Positions 34,620-46,905 of a stretch of 64,000 nucleotides of DNA are shown here, piece after piece (position 1 is the first letter of the stretch; each line of letters starts with the position of its first letter). Source of the DNA: Sophora flavescens (lineage: Eukaryota; Streptophyta; Magnoliopsida; Fabales; Fabaceae); the NCBI GenBank assembly GCA_030762895.1, contig CM061065.1:83895607-83959606 (forward strand), given 5' to 3'. The position numbers and the translations under genes were made by a program. The notes under the pieces were generated by a model. It was given only the letters and a program-made list of their open reading frames with translations, searched no databases and was not told the origin of the DNA.

Positions 34620-34922
34620 ATTAAAATCTACCTTTAACGCCAGTTAACATAAAGAACCTACATTAAAAGTTAAGTGACTCACTTTTAACGTTAGTTCAAT
34701 AAACAACTGAGGTTAAAAGGTTCAATTTTAACGTCAGTTGTTTATAGAACTAACGTTAAAAGTGAGTCACTTAACTTTTAACTCAGTCCTTATAACAACT
34801 GACGTTAAAAATGAATTTAGGGAACCTAACATTTACAAAACTACCACCGCCTCCTTTTTAACGTCTAACTTTTGGTTAACTGACATAAACCTTTCCCGTT
34901 TATTGTATATTTGGCACTAGTG
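34620..34922. repeat. CACTA right subterminal repeat array
   Basis: Repeated TTTTAACGTCAGTT units and complements up to about 34880, mirror-image to the left array and ending in the CACTAGTG terminus. Confidence 0.85.
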
Positions 34923-36096
34923 TAACAAAGTTCTTTGTCAATTCAGCCATGTACCTACATGTACTACATCTCAGAGAATCTTGGCATTCAGTAAATACAT
35001 GTACTACACCTCAATGTTTTATGAAATCAGATATGTTATTAATAGGATATCTGAATACAGCCATGTACATAATCTATGTACGCACTTATTCAAGTTTTTG
35101 AAGAATCTGAGGTTCATTAATACATAGATGTACTGAATGGGTGTACTAGTTGTTAAATCAAGAACAATTTTTGAGAAACACTTACAACCATGTACTACAT
35201 AGGTGTACGATTATTATCGGTAGGAATCTTGGTTAATACACCTTTGTACATAACCCATGTTCAAGAAACCCAGAACTGCATAACAAATTATGTTATAAAT
35301 CCATATATGTTTTTAGTTAATCCCAATGTTCACATTTTGTTTTCTATATAAATGGAGATTGATAGAACACTTTTAACATATCAAAAATTCTGAAATCATT
35401 CTAAAAAGATCAATTCCAAAATTTTTATATTCTTCATTGAGCTATATCTTGTGAAAAAGAAAGTATTATTCTCATAGTTCTTCAAATTGTGTAATCTGAC
35501 TTTTGAGAGTTTTAGATCAAATCTTTGTTTCGATTTTGATTGTAAGAGAGTGGGGAATCTCTCTGTGTGTGATTAGGGTGAGGCATCCCTAAAGTTAGAA
35601 AGAACAATTGATTAAGACTTTTTCATAAGGGTATGGTATGCCATAGGTGAAAAAGTGCTTTGTGGTGTGAAGGCTTACAAGCGCCTAGGTAAAGCTTGTT
35701 GATATAGTGGAGAAAACCCATATGTGGAGTGGGGACTAGATGTAAGGCACAAGTGGTGGTGGTTGAATAAGAATAAATCTGGTTGTGTGGTTATCTCTAA
35801 ACTCAAACTCCTTAATTTTCTTTATGTGAGCAATACTCTGTTCTTGATCTTTAAAGATTGAATTGAATTCTGTAAAATTGTTTTGTTAAGTTTAGAATTT
35901 TATTTGAATTGTGTTAAATCTATTTTTGATCCATCTTATCTTCTTAATCAATTCAAGAATTTTCAAAACATGTTCTTTGTTTTATAAAGATCATGAGGCA
36001 AAGTTTTGGAAAAATTGTAAAAAGTTTTAATTGTTGAAAAGAGTTAGAAAACTCAATTCACCTCCCCTCTTGAGTGTTTGAAGCCACACCAACAAG

Positions 36097-36215
36097 TGGC
36101 ATCAGAGCTAAACTCTTGAGTTTGACCTAACAGCTTCAAGGGAATGGCTTCAAATGATTGTTTGAATGAAGGGGCTTCCCTTGTGCGCCCCCTCCCTTCA
36201 ATGGAAGTGAATACA
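36097..36215 (+). pseudogene. gag: PBS and first codons of the T1 Copia gag
   Basis: TGGCATCAGAGC (36097-36108) is a tRNA-Met PBS with one change. After a short leader, ATG at 36144 opens MASNDCLNEGASLVRP, the usual gag start of this Copia group. A frame change follows, and the sequence switches to other repeats near 36216-36260. The rest of the element is absent. Confidence 0.6.
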
Positions 36216-36260
36216 TATACCTGTTAAGGATCTTAGTCAGTCGTCCAAGCGGCTCATTAT

Positions 36261-36445
36261 AACACCCTGATTTTCGCATAAGGGTATATATTGCTATGGA
36301 TGTCTAGTTGTTATTGTTATTGTTATTATTATTTAGTAAGATTATTATTTTATTATTACTACTATTAATGACATTAGTATTAATTTTAATATAATTGATA
36401 AGTAATTGTTTATATTATTACAATATTTTTATACATATACATATG

Positions 36446-36511
<66 letters not shown>

Positions 36512-37925
36512 ACATATGATAATATGTTTACCCATGTTGTTGTGATATATGAATGTGTTAAGATATAATTATATTTATATTAATTAAAGTGTAACCATGA
36601 ATGTTATTTTGTAATTACCTACTAATTTATAATTATATATATGTATATTAAAATATGATTATTTAAATTAATATGAGATTGTGTGTATTATTGTGTGATA
36701 TTATATGAGGATATGATTTTGTATGTGATTTCATATGTTAATATATAATATGTGATTTTATTAATAATAAGTGATTAAGAATGATAGTACGAGATATAAT
36801 GTGATTTAGTATTTAAATCGAGATAGTGTGACTATTAGATTTTAGTCCTTTAATCAATCATATTTGAGTCCTTATAAATATAGAAGAATTCTCTTTTTGG
36901 TTATCTCTTAAGATATTATCATAATCTCTTAAGGATCATATTTAGAAATAACTACCAAATCTGTCTCTAAACTTCAATCCCACTTTTGACCATGTTAGAG
37001 TCCGATTTATGATTTGATCGTGAAATTCTAAATTGTAGATAGTTCTGTAATATTTCCAACGACACCAAGAATGCCTAAATCGGACACTCGTAGCTCAAGA
37101 TATGTGCAAAATATCGAACTATACGCAGTTTGGGCTGAAATAAGAGCCCGTTACGCCCTAACTCGTTTTTATACCATAAGACTCGACCTAAACCCTATTT
37201 CTCAAGACTCAAGACTCAAAAAAGGTGTCTCTCTTCATCTCTTAGTTTTTCCCTTGGTTTCTCTTAATAATTCTTGAAGGAAATTGCTCTCGTTCATCGT
37301 CCTTCACCATCTTCTGCCATGAGAACCTTGTTGTTGCTATGGAGTCATCTTGCTAGTATTTCAATCCATTCCTTTGAATCTCCATATGTCTCAAATCAAG
37401 GTAATAATCATTCCATATGTTCTTCTTACTTCTCCTTTGAGTTTTCTTGTAATAAAGATTGATTACAGGTGTCTCTTGTTGTTGTTTTCATGCCGTGCTG
37501 AAGAAGCATTCCAACAAAATTGCGGAACATCCATTCTCCTCTTTTTCATGTGATGCGAAATCTAATTTCAGGTATGGGGGGAGAGAGTGTTTATTCTATA
37601 TGGGATTTGAGAGAGAACTGAGATTGTTAGGGGTTTTCACATAATTCCTTTTTGTGCTTCTATGCTTACTTTGATTGATTGATGAATCCTTGTATGAATA
37701 AAGGTGTATTTGTGATGTCTATGATTCTAATATGTCATATTCATTGTAGGAGTAATGAACCTTAATAATGAACAAATGGATTCAATTGTGTGAAAACATG
37801 TGAATATGCTCTGGTGGTGGTTGATATGAGTGTATGTTATAGTGCTGTTTTGGCATGATTCTTGTTGGTGATATGATTTGTTAATGGCTATGTTAATTAA
37901 GCCATGAAATTGTCGTTATATTTGT
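36261..37925. mobile_element. LTR fragment of another gypsy-type family (Z)
   Basis: Begins TATAACACCCTGATTTTCGC, the TGTAACACC-like start of many gypsy LTRs, and is cut at 37925 by the next LTR. Contains a TA microsatellite and no believable ORF; the short frames around 37071-37644 are incidental. Assignment rests only on the terminus and the context. Confidence 0.4.
36448..36508. repeat. (TA)n microsatellite
   Basis: About 60 bases of uninterrupted alternating TA. It can form a cruciform and is likely length-variable. Confidence 0.95.
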
Positions 37926-40900
37926 AACACCCCATTTTTCGTTATAAGCGCTTATTGGTGTTGTTTGCATTCTTGCTTCGTAGAAGTATGTTTAGTAAAA
38001 AAAAAATTTTCGGGGGTAAGTGGGACTTTTCAAGAGAGAAATCCCTTTCTGATGCATGAGCACGGTCATGCTCATGTATCAGCACAGTCGTGCTCAAGGC
38101 GTTTGTTGACGGTATTTTTGTCTGATCGTGCTCATGTGAGCACGACCATGTTCAGTGGGGAGCACGACCATGTTCGGATCTGCGGTTTTAAATAGAAAGC
38201 AGTCAGCGAGGGTTACGAGTTAAAACCCTCAAATTGACACTTTAGGCAACCCTAAGTGAGATGGTAGCCTCTCCCTCCTTCCCTTTTGAACCCAAATCGT
38301 TCTTGGTGTTATTGAAGTTGACACAGGCAAACACAAGAAGGGGGGTTGAATTGTGTTTGTTAATAATTTTCGAAAACAACCTTTAAAACTATTTTTGCAC
38401 ACAAGATTAAATCAGAAGCAAGCACAGAGAAATAGATCTTTTAAAAGGAAAGCTTTAACAAAAGCAATATCAAAACCCCTCAGTCAGTGAAAACAAATAA
38501 AGCAGTAAGAGTTTAGAGATATTAGAATCACACAAGATTTTTTATCCTGGTTCACTCTCTTCTAACCAAGAGCTACGTCCAATCCCTTCTACTTGAAGGT
38601 TTTTCTCCACTATTTTCCAAATAGATTACAACCAAGTATTCAACACCTCTCCAGGCTACAGGTATTTCTCTCTTACCAAGCCTCTTTAGGCTTCAACTCT
38701 AACAAAGAGATTTAACGTATGATTTTCTTAACTCACTATGTGTGAGGATATGAAAGTTTAAGATCAGATGAATATTTTCACAATATTCAAACTAAAGAAT
38801 ACAGACTCTTGCTCTTAAAGAAATATGAGTATGAGTGATTGTAGTTTGACAAAAGTTGAGCTAGCAAGGTTGTGCTGACAAGAGATGTTCTTCAGTATCT
38901 CAGGTCTTCTATTTATAGTGACCTTCTTCTTCACTTGTATTTTTTCAACGGTTATTTTGAATAATCCCGTTTAGAGATAGCATTTAATGCATGATATCCG
39001 TTGTGACTGATAATTTGATTGTGGCAAGCTGAATAGTACTCTTCGTTATCCAGGTTGCATGAAATTGGAGGCTCACTGCTCTGAGTATAGCAGCTTAAGA
39101 ACTTGTTGTTCCTCCTTTGTATACAATCCTGCTTTTTCCACCCATAAAGTTGTCATCGTACAGATCGTTTTGCAGTATCCCATTGTACGATTCTGCTTTT
39201 TGCATTTCTTTGATGGTACTATGTTTCAAAACATTGAGCAACCCGTCTACAAGGGTGGACGCGCATTTTTCAATGAAAACTTATCCCAAGTTTCTATTAC
39301 GTATATTTAAATATTCCTGCATAACTGAAAGCACATGTTAGATCTCAACTAACACTTTGCCAAGCAAATTTAATCCTTTTGTTAACATCAAAACGTAGAG
39401 ATTATTTAGTCCAAAACCATTTTGGTTCCAACAGTTCTTGCTCTAGTTTGGGAGAGTCAATCACGTGCTAGTGCCAATTAGTGAAGGTAATAGTTCTTCC
39501 CTCTTCTGTTTCCTTTTCCTTTTCTTGAATTGGGAACTAATTGGTTAACCTTTTTATGTTGACCAAGGCTTGAGACGTTCATCGAGCCAATCGAGGGAAC
39601 CAGTTTAGAGCTTTGTTGGTAAAAGGGAAATCTTCATACCAGGTATGGGGAGAAGGGACAGTATGAGTATGTAAGCTTAGAGGTAGCGTAAGATGAAGGG
39701 TTTCCCATAACCCTTATGTTTTATAAAATTCCTAAATGTTTGTTTGTTTAGTAACATGTTTATATATGCCTGTTTGATATCTTGATATTTAAGTGTTTAT
39801 GTTTGGCATGTTTAAACTGATTATTATGATGATGATGTTAAAAGGTTTGATAATATACCGTTGTTATGAACATGATGAATTTATGATGTTTTGGTTGTTG
39901 GTTGTTCGTTGTGAACACGTTATGATAAGACGTACAAACTGTTAATGATGTTGATGAAGGTTTTTCCCCTTTTGTTCATAAAATTGAATGATAGTAATGA
40001 GGGGCAAGGATTATGCCAAAAAGGTTTCATTAAAGACCCTAGGGATCGATCCATAAGTGTTTAGCATAATTAAAAGAAACTGAATTAAAGGATTAATTCC
40101 CCTAATTTAATTTAAAAGGCATGCAGATTAAGCCATGGGAAAGGGTTTCTAACCCTTTCTGCCCAGACCAGTACGACCATGCTCCAGGTAGCACGACCGT
40201 GCTTAAAAAGGAGCACGCTGGTGCTCCAGTTCAAAAATTTTAAAAGGTCGTCTTTGCACAAGCATGATCGTGCTTAATAGTCAGCACAACCATGCTTGAC
40301 TAAAGTGTCAGCACGCCCGTGCTGAATTGGGAGCATGCCCATGCTTCCCTGCCCAGAATAGAAAATAGAGCTGAAACAGGCGTGTTTCACCCCAAAACAT
40401 CTTAAATAATCTAATAAGATACCAAATGAACCTTGAAGATCAAAGACAAGTGGTAAGATGTTGTACCTTGGTAGCCTAGTGGCCAAGGGGGCCTTGATGC
40501 ATGATGGTCAAGGTGGTTATCTCTGGTACTTAATGGCCAGAGTGTTATTTAAAGATGATATCGTACCTTGGTATCCTAGTGACCAATGGGACCTTGATAT
40601 CCAAGTGGTCGAGGTGGTAATCTCTAGTGCAGAACGGCCAGAGTGTTTAAAAGACTAAATGATGAAAAGTTAATGATAATCTTCGATAGCCAAGTGGTCG
40701 AGGTGTTGATGGTGATAAAACTTGGGTAGCCTAGTGGCCCAAGCGGAGGTGGTGTTTGTGACTGTGTGTTGTATTGTTCATGCATTCACGCATCAGATAT
40801 GTTAGTGAGGGATGCTCAACATAGGAGAGGTCGTCTGAGAGTAAGGCGATTTGGCCATTCACGGTGATTCTTACGAGAGTTAGGTGAATCCTGCACCCTC

Positions 40901-41400
40901 GCGGTGGTGCATCCGAGAGTAAGGTAAGCCGGCTATCCTAGGGGTCCACCCAAGGTTTGGTGGATTGCCCCGGCGTTGGTTCTTATTGGCCAATGTGGAT
41001 ATATAACTCCAAAGTTGACTTCCTGAGGTAGATTGGATCCAAGCGCATTAGGGAGTAGTGGTGTAGTACTGCATTGCATAGCATACACTATTGTATGATG
41101 AGATTGGTTGTTTATGTTATATGTTGTTGCTGTGATAACATGATTGTTGTGATGCATGCTCGTCTTGTTAACTGCTTCCTTGCCATTATATTCATAAATA
41201 TGTTTCTTACTCCCTGTTTCTATGTTTTGTGTTTTGTGGCATGTATCTTTTATGCAGAGGACGACAAGCAGCCAGTTGAGGGGTGACTCTGAGGTGCCGC
41301 AACTCGTAGTTAGGATTTCCAGCTTTTGTTAGTCTAGTTTAGTTCAGTTTGTTTATCCCAGGATATTTTCCCTATTTGGTTATATCAGCTCTATATGTGC
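37926..41400 (+). mobile_element. Family Y gypsy LTR, 3'-truncated
   Basis: Starts TGTAACACCCC. It matches the reverse complement of 12673-16683 along its length, for example GGCATGTATCTTTTATGCAG and AACTCGTAGTTAGGAT near 41240-41320. The last ~190 bp are missing where a Copia remnant begins. A solo LTR of family M interrupts it. Palindrome clusters (GAGCACG...CGTGCTC type) lie at 38055-38175, upstream of TTTTAAATAG (38187), and at 40165-40350, the same two places as in the other copy. Confidence 0.8.
38304..39433 (-). mobile_element. Solo LTR of family M (Copia-type)
   Basis: Exact 5-bp target duplication GTTCT at 38299-38303 and 39434-39438. On the minus strand it begins TGTTGGAACCAAAATGG and ends AATAACACCA, 1130 bp. 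It contains AAGAAGGGGGGTTGAATTG, typical near the end of SIRE-type LTRs. The window start carries a fragment of the same family. Confidence 0.9.
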
Positions 41401-41401
41401 T

Positions 41402-42012
41402 CTTAGTCAATTCATGCAATCTCTGTGTTCCTCCTATCTTGATGTAGTCACACGAGTTCTTCGTTATGTTAAAGGAAGTGTGGGTAAAGGTTTATTTCTT
41501 TCTGCATCTGGTTCTATTAATTTAGTTGGATATGCCGACTCCGATTGGGCTGGTTGTCCTACTACTCGTCGATCTACTAATGGTTATTTTATCATGCTAG
41601 GTTCAAGTCCAATTTCTTGGAAAACCAAGAAGCAACCAATAGTTTCTCATTCTTCTACAGAAGTAGAATATCGTTCATCTGCAGCCCTCACTTATGAGTT
41701 GTAATGGTTAAAATCCCTATTCTCTGATCTTGATATTGCTCATCCACAACCAATTACAATTCATTGCGATAGTCAAGATGCTATTCACATTGCCGAAAAC
41801 CCGGTATTTCATGAACGCACCAAACATATTAAGATTGATTGTCATTTTGTTCGTGAAAAATTTCAAACAGGTCTAATTGCTCCTTCCTATCTTCGATCTC
41901 GTGACCAATTCAGACATTTTTACCAAACCACTTGGAAGAGATGCTTATCAGCGACTACTGTGCAAGTTGGTTGTTCTTGACGTTTCAATTCCATCTCCAA
42001 CTTGAGGGGGAG
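41402..42012 (+). pseudogene. Copia RNase H C-terminal remnant
   Basis: Encodes the end of a Copia polyprotein: RVLRYVKGSVGKGLF, GYADSDWAGC, RSTNGY, SWKTKKQP, SSTEVEYRS, then after a TAA at 41701-41703 the stretch IHCDSQDAIHIAENPVFHERTKHI. A frame change near 41908 precedes DIFTKPLGRDAY. The protein end is followed by the polypurine tract TTGAGGGGGAG (42003-42012). RNase H removes the RNA strand during reverse transcription. Everything upstream of RNase H is missing. Confidence 0.85.
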
Positions 42013-42184
42013 TATTGGACGCAAATCAAGAAGTCTAGTATAATTGTTATAAGATTTTTTAATTATTGGGATAACAATATTGTTAATTACAAATATTGTA
42101 GCAGTTACGTTACTTTGAAATTTGGATTTCAAATTGGTTGTACATTAACCTATTTATTCTTAGCATATCAATAAAAATCATACA
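42013..42184 (+). repeat. Short 3' LTR of the Copia remnant
   Basis: Lies directly after the polypurine tract, from TATTGGACGC to ATCATACA, about 172 bp. Short LTRs of this kind are usual in Ale-like Copia lineages. The matching 5' LTR is not in the window. Confidence 0.6.
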
Positions 42185-42431
42185 GTTCACGATTTTGGAA
42201 GTGTTATTTTCATGTTTACATTGAGAATAACTTTTACCAAATAGGCATATGTATGCACTTAAAAGTAGGCTTTGCCAAAAATAGTTGAGATAAGCTATCA
42301 TATAGTTGATACGTTAATTTTTAGTCAAAAGCTTATAACCGATTGAATTTGAAGCATTTGGTAAAATTAGCGGTTGAGAGACATGATAAGCTAGTCAAAT
42401 AAGCTATAAGTTAGCTATTGGACTTGTCAAA
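42185..42431. other. Probable MITE scrap
   Basis: Contains repeated AGCTTATAAGCT-like words (GATAAGCTATC, AGCTTATAACC, GATAAGCTAG, AAGCTATAAG) between GGCTTTGCCAAA and TTGTCAAACAGAACC. This resembles a common fold-back MITE, but clean termini were not found. Confidence 0.3.
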
Positions 42432-43955
42432 CAGAACCTTAGAAACATTATAAATAATTTAATCAATTTAATTGTTATATATTGTCAGTGTATTTTTTTT
42501 TACACTTTCAATCAATCACAAATGATGCCATAGTGATTTCTAAGGTAGTTACGATAATAGTCAAACATTGTTAATAATGTAGCAATTTATACATGGTTGA
42601 CAATATAAAAAATCTTTACACTAATAATATATATCAATTAAATCCTAATTTAATAACTAAAAGTGTAACTATTTTAATTATTGTAACTAATTAAGTATTC
42701 ATTATAAACATAATTTTTAAATTTTCATGAGATAACAAATTAAATTTTAAATAATATTTAATTTTTATATAAATTTAGTTTAAAATATATAATGTATGAG
42801 AAGGGACGAACATATACAAATTTTGATATCTATATCTGTATTATATATAAAAGGAATAATATACTTCAATCTGTTGTGTTTAACTCATTTTTGCCATGTA
42901 AACTGCGATTGTAACATTTAGCTCCAGTAATAGATATTATTTTCATCATCAATAAAAAAGTAATAGAGGTTATTTGGTTAAATAAATGCACAATACCATA
43001 TGTGATTTGATTACTTTTTGCTAAAAACTTTTTAGATTATTTTTTGGTTCGTAGATTACCCTCTCATCTAATATGTGAGAGATATCTTGGAATACGGTTA
43101 GATGCTTAAGATGAGATCCTTTCTAACAATATTTTTTCAATATATATGAATTCAAGGATCTAATTCAAAAACACGTGTAATTCACATATCTAAACCCGAG
43201 CTTCTACTTGGACCAACATATTGGTAACTTTTAGATTATGTAAATTGGCATATCTTGTAATTTTTATTTTTTGGTTTCTTATCAAAAGGTTTACTTTTTA
43301 TTTTATTGAATAGAAAGGTATAGCTTTTATTAGTATGTAAGATCTCAGTACACTTAGAAGGTGTTTGATGGGAAGACTTCTGATTGTTGGCATTCAAAAT
43401 GCCTAAGAATGTTGAGCAAGAGGCATATTTTTGTACATTCCATGATTCTTTATTTGAAGTTGCAATCACTTACTGCAATTATGGATAATTACATAAAAAA
43501 AAAATATAGCAGATAATATTGCAAACACAATCACAACATAATATAATTGGACAAATTATCAAAATCAAAATATTATAACCATAACTTTTTTAAAACCACG
43601 ACACGTTCATAGAATGAGGCATGAATTCAAATAATATATTTTTGCTATTTTTTTTACTTTCGTGTTCCTATAAACTTCTAGCATATGTTTAGTCTCCCTA
43701 TAATACTCTTGCTAATCGTTTAATAGTGATACAATTTATGACGAGTCTTGTTTCTATAAGCCAATTGTTTGATCAGCGTTTTCATGTGACTTTCTTTGAT
43801 ACCAAGTGTTTCATGCAAGAAACTCGGAAAATATGTAGGACCAAGCTTAGGAGTGATAGCCATTATCGTGTGGAGCTCTTTACTTACCTCGTACTACTTA
43901 TATTGCTGAGACTACTCTTTTCTTTAGGCCATCTATCTTTTTCTTGCATTAAAAC
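42432..43955 (+). repeat. Old duplicated block, copy 2, left part
   Basis: Collinear with 9796-11357, including the internal MITE arms (42465-42650). It breaks at 43955 at a hAT insertion and resumes at 46000. Same orientation as copy 1, about 32.6 kb away. Confidence 0.8.
43735..43875 (+). pseudogene. Copia GAG-pre-integrase scrap, second copy
   Basis: Same text as at 11149-11310 (LVSISQLFD, VTFFDTKCFMQETRK) with its own indels. Only this short segment of Copia coding is present. Confidence 0.45.
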
Positions 43956-45999
43956 TAGGGGTGGCAAATGAATGGATTGGATAAATTTTTATGCGGATTG
44001 TAATGGATGGATTGAAAACGATCCATTAATCCATTATGATCCATTAAAAATTCATTAAAAAAAAATCCAATCCATCCATGATCCATTTAATAAAATCCAT
44101 CCAATCCATCCATTAACAACTTTTTTTATGGATGGATATCCAATCCATCCATAAAAATTATTTTAAAGAATTTTTTTTTACAATTAAATAATTTTATTAG
44201 TTTTAAAATATCCTCTCCTAAATTTTTTTTTTTGTACAATTAAATAATTTTATTAATTTTAAAATATTAATTCTCTCCTAATAATTTTTTTTGTACAATT
44301 AAATAATTTTATTAGTTTTAAAATATCCTCTCCTCCTCTCTCTCTCCTCTATCTCTCTTTCCCATCTCTACCGTCTCTCTCCTACATTTAAAGATGTGAT
44401 CCATTGGATTTTAAAAGATAGTGGATGGATCATTATCCATCCTAAAATAATATGATCCAATTTGATCCAATTCGTTAATTTTTTTTTTTTTTTGTAATGG
44501 ATGGACTAGATGGATTAAACTTTTTAAGATATATTGATTCATTCATGGGCTATCCATAAGGTACATGAATTGCCCTGTTCCTCAGATTACACAAACCAAG
44601 CTCACGATTTGATGTTATTGAAGGGGTTACATATTCCATGCCACGTGAATTTTGTTGTTTTGGTGAAAGATAGGAAATTTTATTACCAGAAACTTAAAGA
44701 GATTCAAAGTACAAAGAATAATAGAAAATCGACACTTGTTGAAACTTCAACAAACCTGAAAACATAATTACGCTTTAGGTGCAACAAAAAATATCAAAAT
44801 AGTAACATATAAATCACTTTTCCTTCTCTAACTTTCTTTATGATCTAAATTCTTCTAAATCAACACCCTTCCTTGAAAAAGGAGCTTGCGTGGAAGCAAT
44901 GGGACAAACATTAAGACCGAAACAATACTGTTGTGGATATTATGTTTATATGAATAAATATATTTTTAGTCCCTATATTTTTTTTGATAAAAATTCGATT
45001 TTATTCGTTTATTTGGAAAATTTAGTTTTTATGTCTCTTGTTTTTTTAAAATGTGTCAGAAATGATCCCTACAGTATATTTCTATTTGAAAATTGGGTGA
45101 CTAAAATCGAGTTTTTGTCAAAAATGATGGATTAAAAATGTGTGGTGTATGGACCGCTTTCGACACATTTTAAAAAATAGGGATAAAAAAATATGTTTTC
45201 CAAACTGAGGACTAAAACAGAAATTTTGTAAAAAAAAAGATACTAAAAACATATTTAACCCTTGTTTATATTATTGATTTGAGATTGTCACTCTTAATTA
45301 TCCATACATTTAACTAATGAGATAGCAGTGCCTATCAAAAAAAAAAAAAAACTAGTGAGACAGTTTTATGTATGAAATTTTAAATTTATGAACTCAACCC
45401 AATAAACATTTTGTGCACTTTTTCTATAACAGTTTCAACGCCAGTGGCAACAATACCAGATCTAACATGCTAGGCGACAATATAGCGTGTTTAACATCCA
45501 TTTTTTAATAACTTTTTTTTAAGTTTCTCAGCAAAAAAAAAAAAAAAAAAGCAACGAAAAAAGAAAACATACGTGTTAAGATGGACTGTAACTGGTGTTT
45601 GAGAATAATTAATTAGTTAATACTTAATGTAACAAAAAAAGAAAAAAAAAAGCAGATAAATAAAATAAAAAATAGTGAAGAAAAAATAATAGGAAACAAA
45701 AGAGAAAATTAGATGGAGTGTTTTTTTTATTACAAATGGAGGGTTTTTTTATTTGGTGAAAAATAATATGAAAAAAATAAATTGGTTTTGGAATGGATAA
45801 AAGTTGATCCATTACATTTTTTATTGTTGGTCCAATGGATTTTAAAAAATATTGGATGGATCATAAACCATCCACTAAAAAAATAATCCAATCCATCCAA
45901 TCCATTTATATTATTTTTTTATAAATGGATGGATTGGATGGATTTTCTCATGGATGGACTGGATGGATGGTGGACAAATGGATCATTTTGCCACCCCTA
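43956..45999. mobile_element. Non-autonomous hAT-type element
   Basis: Terminal inverted repeats TAGGGGTGGCAAA (43956) and TTTGCCACCCCTA (45999). The flanks ATTAAAAC (43948-43955) and CTTAAAAC (46000-46007) match at 7 of 8 bases, as expected for an 8-bp hAT target duplication. Subterminal regions are packed with ATCCATCC/GGATGGAT words, likely transposase-binding repeats. No transposase. A MITE is nested at 44951-45262. The interior at 44534-44767 contains a 77-codon open stretch that I do not recognise. Confidence 0.88.
44951..45262. mobile_element. Fold-back MITE inside the hAT element
   Basis: ATATTTTTAGTCCCTATATTTTTT at the left and AAAGATACTAAAAACATATTTA at the right pair as inverted arms. 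Internal halves also mirror each other (GATAAAAATTCGATTTT against AAAATCGAGTTTTTGTC). This AGTCCCTA type is very common in legumes and other dicots. Confidence 0.65.
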
Positions 46000-46437
46000 C
46001 TTAAAACTTTAGTTTCCATTGTTCTAGGCTTCAACAATAAATTTAAGACTCTTCGGTGTGAACAATGTGCATGTTTTGATTGAAGAACAAGTTTTTACTT
46101 TCATTATGTCAGAAACGACTTTCAATAACGCTTTTTTTAATTGGCATTTGATAGTGTTTTTGAGCATTATCTGTCTCAACACTATTATAGGAGGTATCCA
46201 AAGATAGTGCCATCACAGATGTTCCTACGCTAGCGCCTTTTCAAGAAATCGTATATTAGTAAAAACTAAGATAATGTGTCTAATAAGAAGCAATGTCATA
46301 GGATCAGACTAAAATAATGCTTACTTTAAGAGGCACTATCTTAGTTCCCACAAAGAAAACGATTGTTCAAGAAAGAGCAATCATAATTAGACCTACGACA
46401 ACTAGCGTTTCCATGGAGAAGTGTTATTTATTCCCTC
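46000..46437 (+). repeat. Old duplicated block, copy 2, right part
   Basis: Continues the block after the hAT element. It is the counterpart of 24199-24580 but retains about 60 extra bases at its left end that copy 1 lost. A family X LTR begins at 46438. Confidence 0.75.
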
Positions 46438-46732
46438 TTGTAACATCCATGTTTTTAAACCATATCATATTAGTTTTTGTATGCATGGTATATGTTGAGA
46501 GCATGGTTGATATAGTGATTAGTATTAAAGTGAAGTAAGAGAAGGAAATAAGGGGGTTGAGTTGGTCGACCCAGCACACTTGAACATGCAGTCACCCCAT
46601 GCTCAACATCGTTGCACTCGTAGCAACGTACTAGGCCGAGTTACGTGAAACCGACAACACTGTTGCACTCGTAGCAACATCTGTTTCTTGTCCATATCAT
46701 TCTTTTCTTGTTAGGGCTAAGGTAAGCTTATG

Positions 46733-46905
46733 TCTAAGTATTAGAAGTATAATCTGAGGAAGAATGGAAAACTTAATGTTAGATTTAAATGATTATTGTT
46801 TCTTTCCATGGTTTTGGTTTATGTCCCCCCATGATTTTGTTTTCTTTTTTTTTTCTCTTCTTTTTATCAATAAATTATGGTTACATAGGATCACCTTGCA
46901 TAAAA
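46733..46905 (+). mobile_element. Short LINE derivative with target duplication
   Basis: AAGGTAAGCTTATG flanks the insertion at 46719-46732 and 46906-46919. The 173-bp body holds a short basic reading ending (KYNLRKN), then GGTTTTGGTTTATGTCCCCCC, a T-rich stretch, TACATAGGATCACCTTGC and an A-tail. It matches 8770-8940 in the same order. No reverse transcriptase. Confidence 0.75.

Larger units (their letters stand above)
25285..34922 (-). mobile_element. CACTA (En/Spm) DNA transposon
   Basis: Left end CACTAGTGCAGG (25285) and right end ...GGCACTAGTG (34922) form the terminal inverted repeat. TAA flanks both ends (25282-25284 and 34923-34925), the expected 3-bp target duplication. Both ends carry dense subterminal repeats of AACGTCAGTT. 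The minus strand encodes TNP2- and TNPA-type remnants. An RTE LINE sits inside at 26200-29388, leaving about 6.4 kb of CACTA sequence. Both protein genes are damaged, so movement would need help in trans. Confidence 0.93.
24939..36094 (+). mobile_element. Copia LTR T1, split by the CACTA element
   Basis: LTR sequence lies at 24939-25284 and 34923-36094, about 1.5 kb in total. It starts near TGATTTTGATGTATGAC and ends CCACACCAACA directly before a PBS-like TGGCATCAGAGC (36097-36108). The second part carries TACAT..ATGTA palindromes (34945-35265) followed by TATATAAAT at 35345-35353. Related in layout to the LTR at 48085-49766. The exact start is judged from the usual TG and from that comparison. 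Confidence 0.7.

Noticed and set aside
36991..37644. A short host gene around 37071-37644
   Set aside because: Several overlapping short frames without domain, codon signal or splice logic, within LTR-like DNA.
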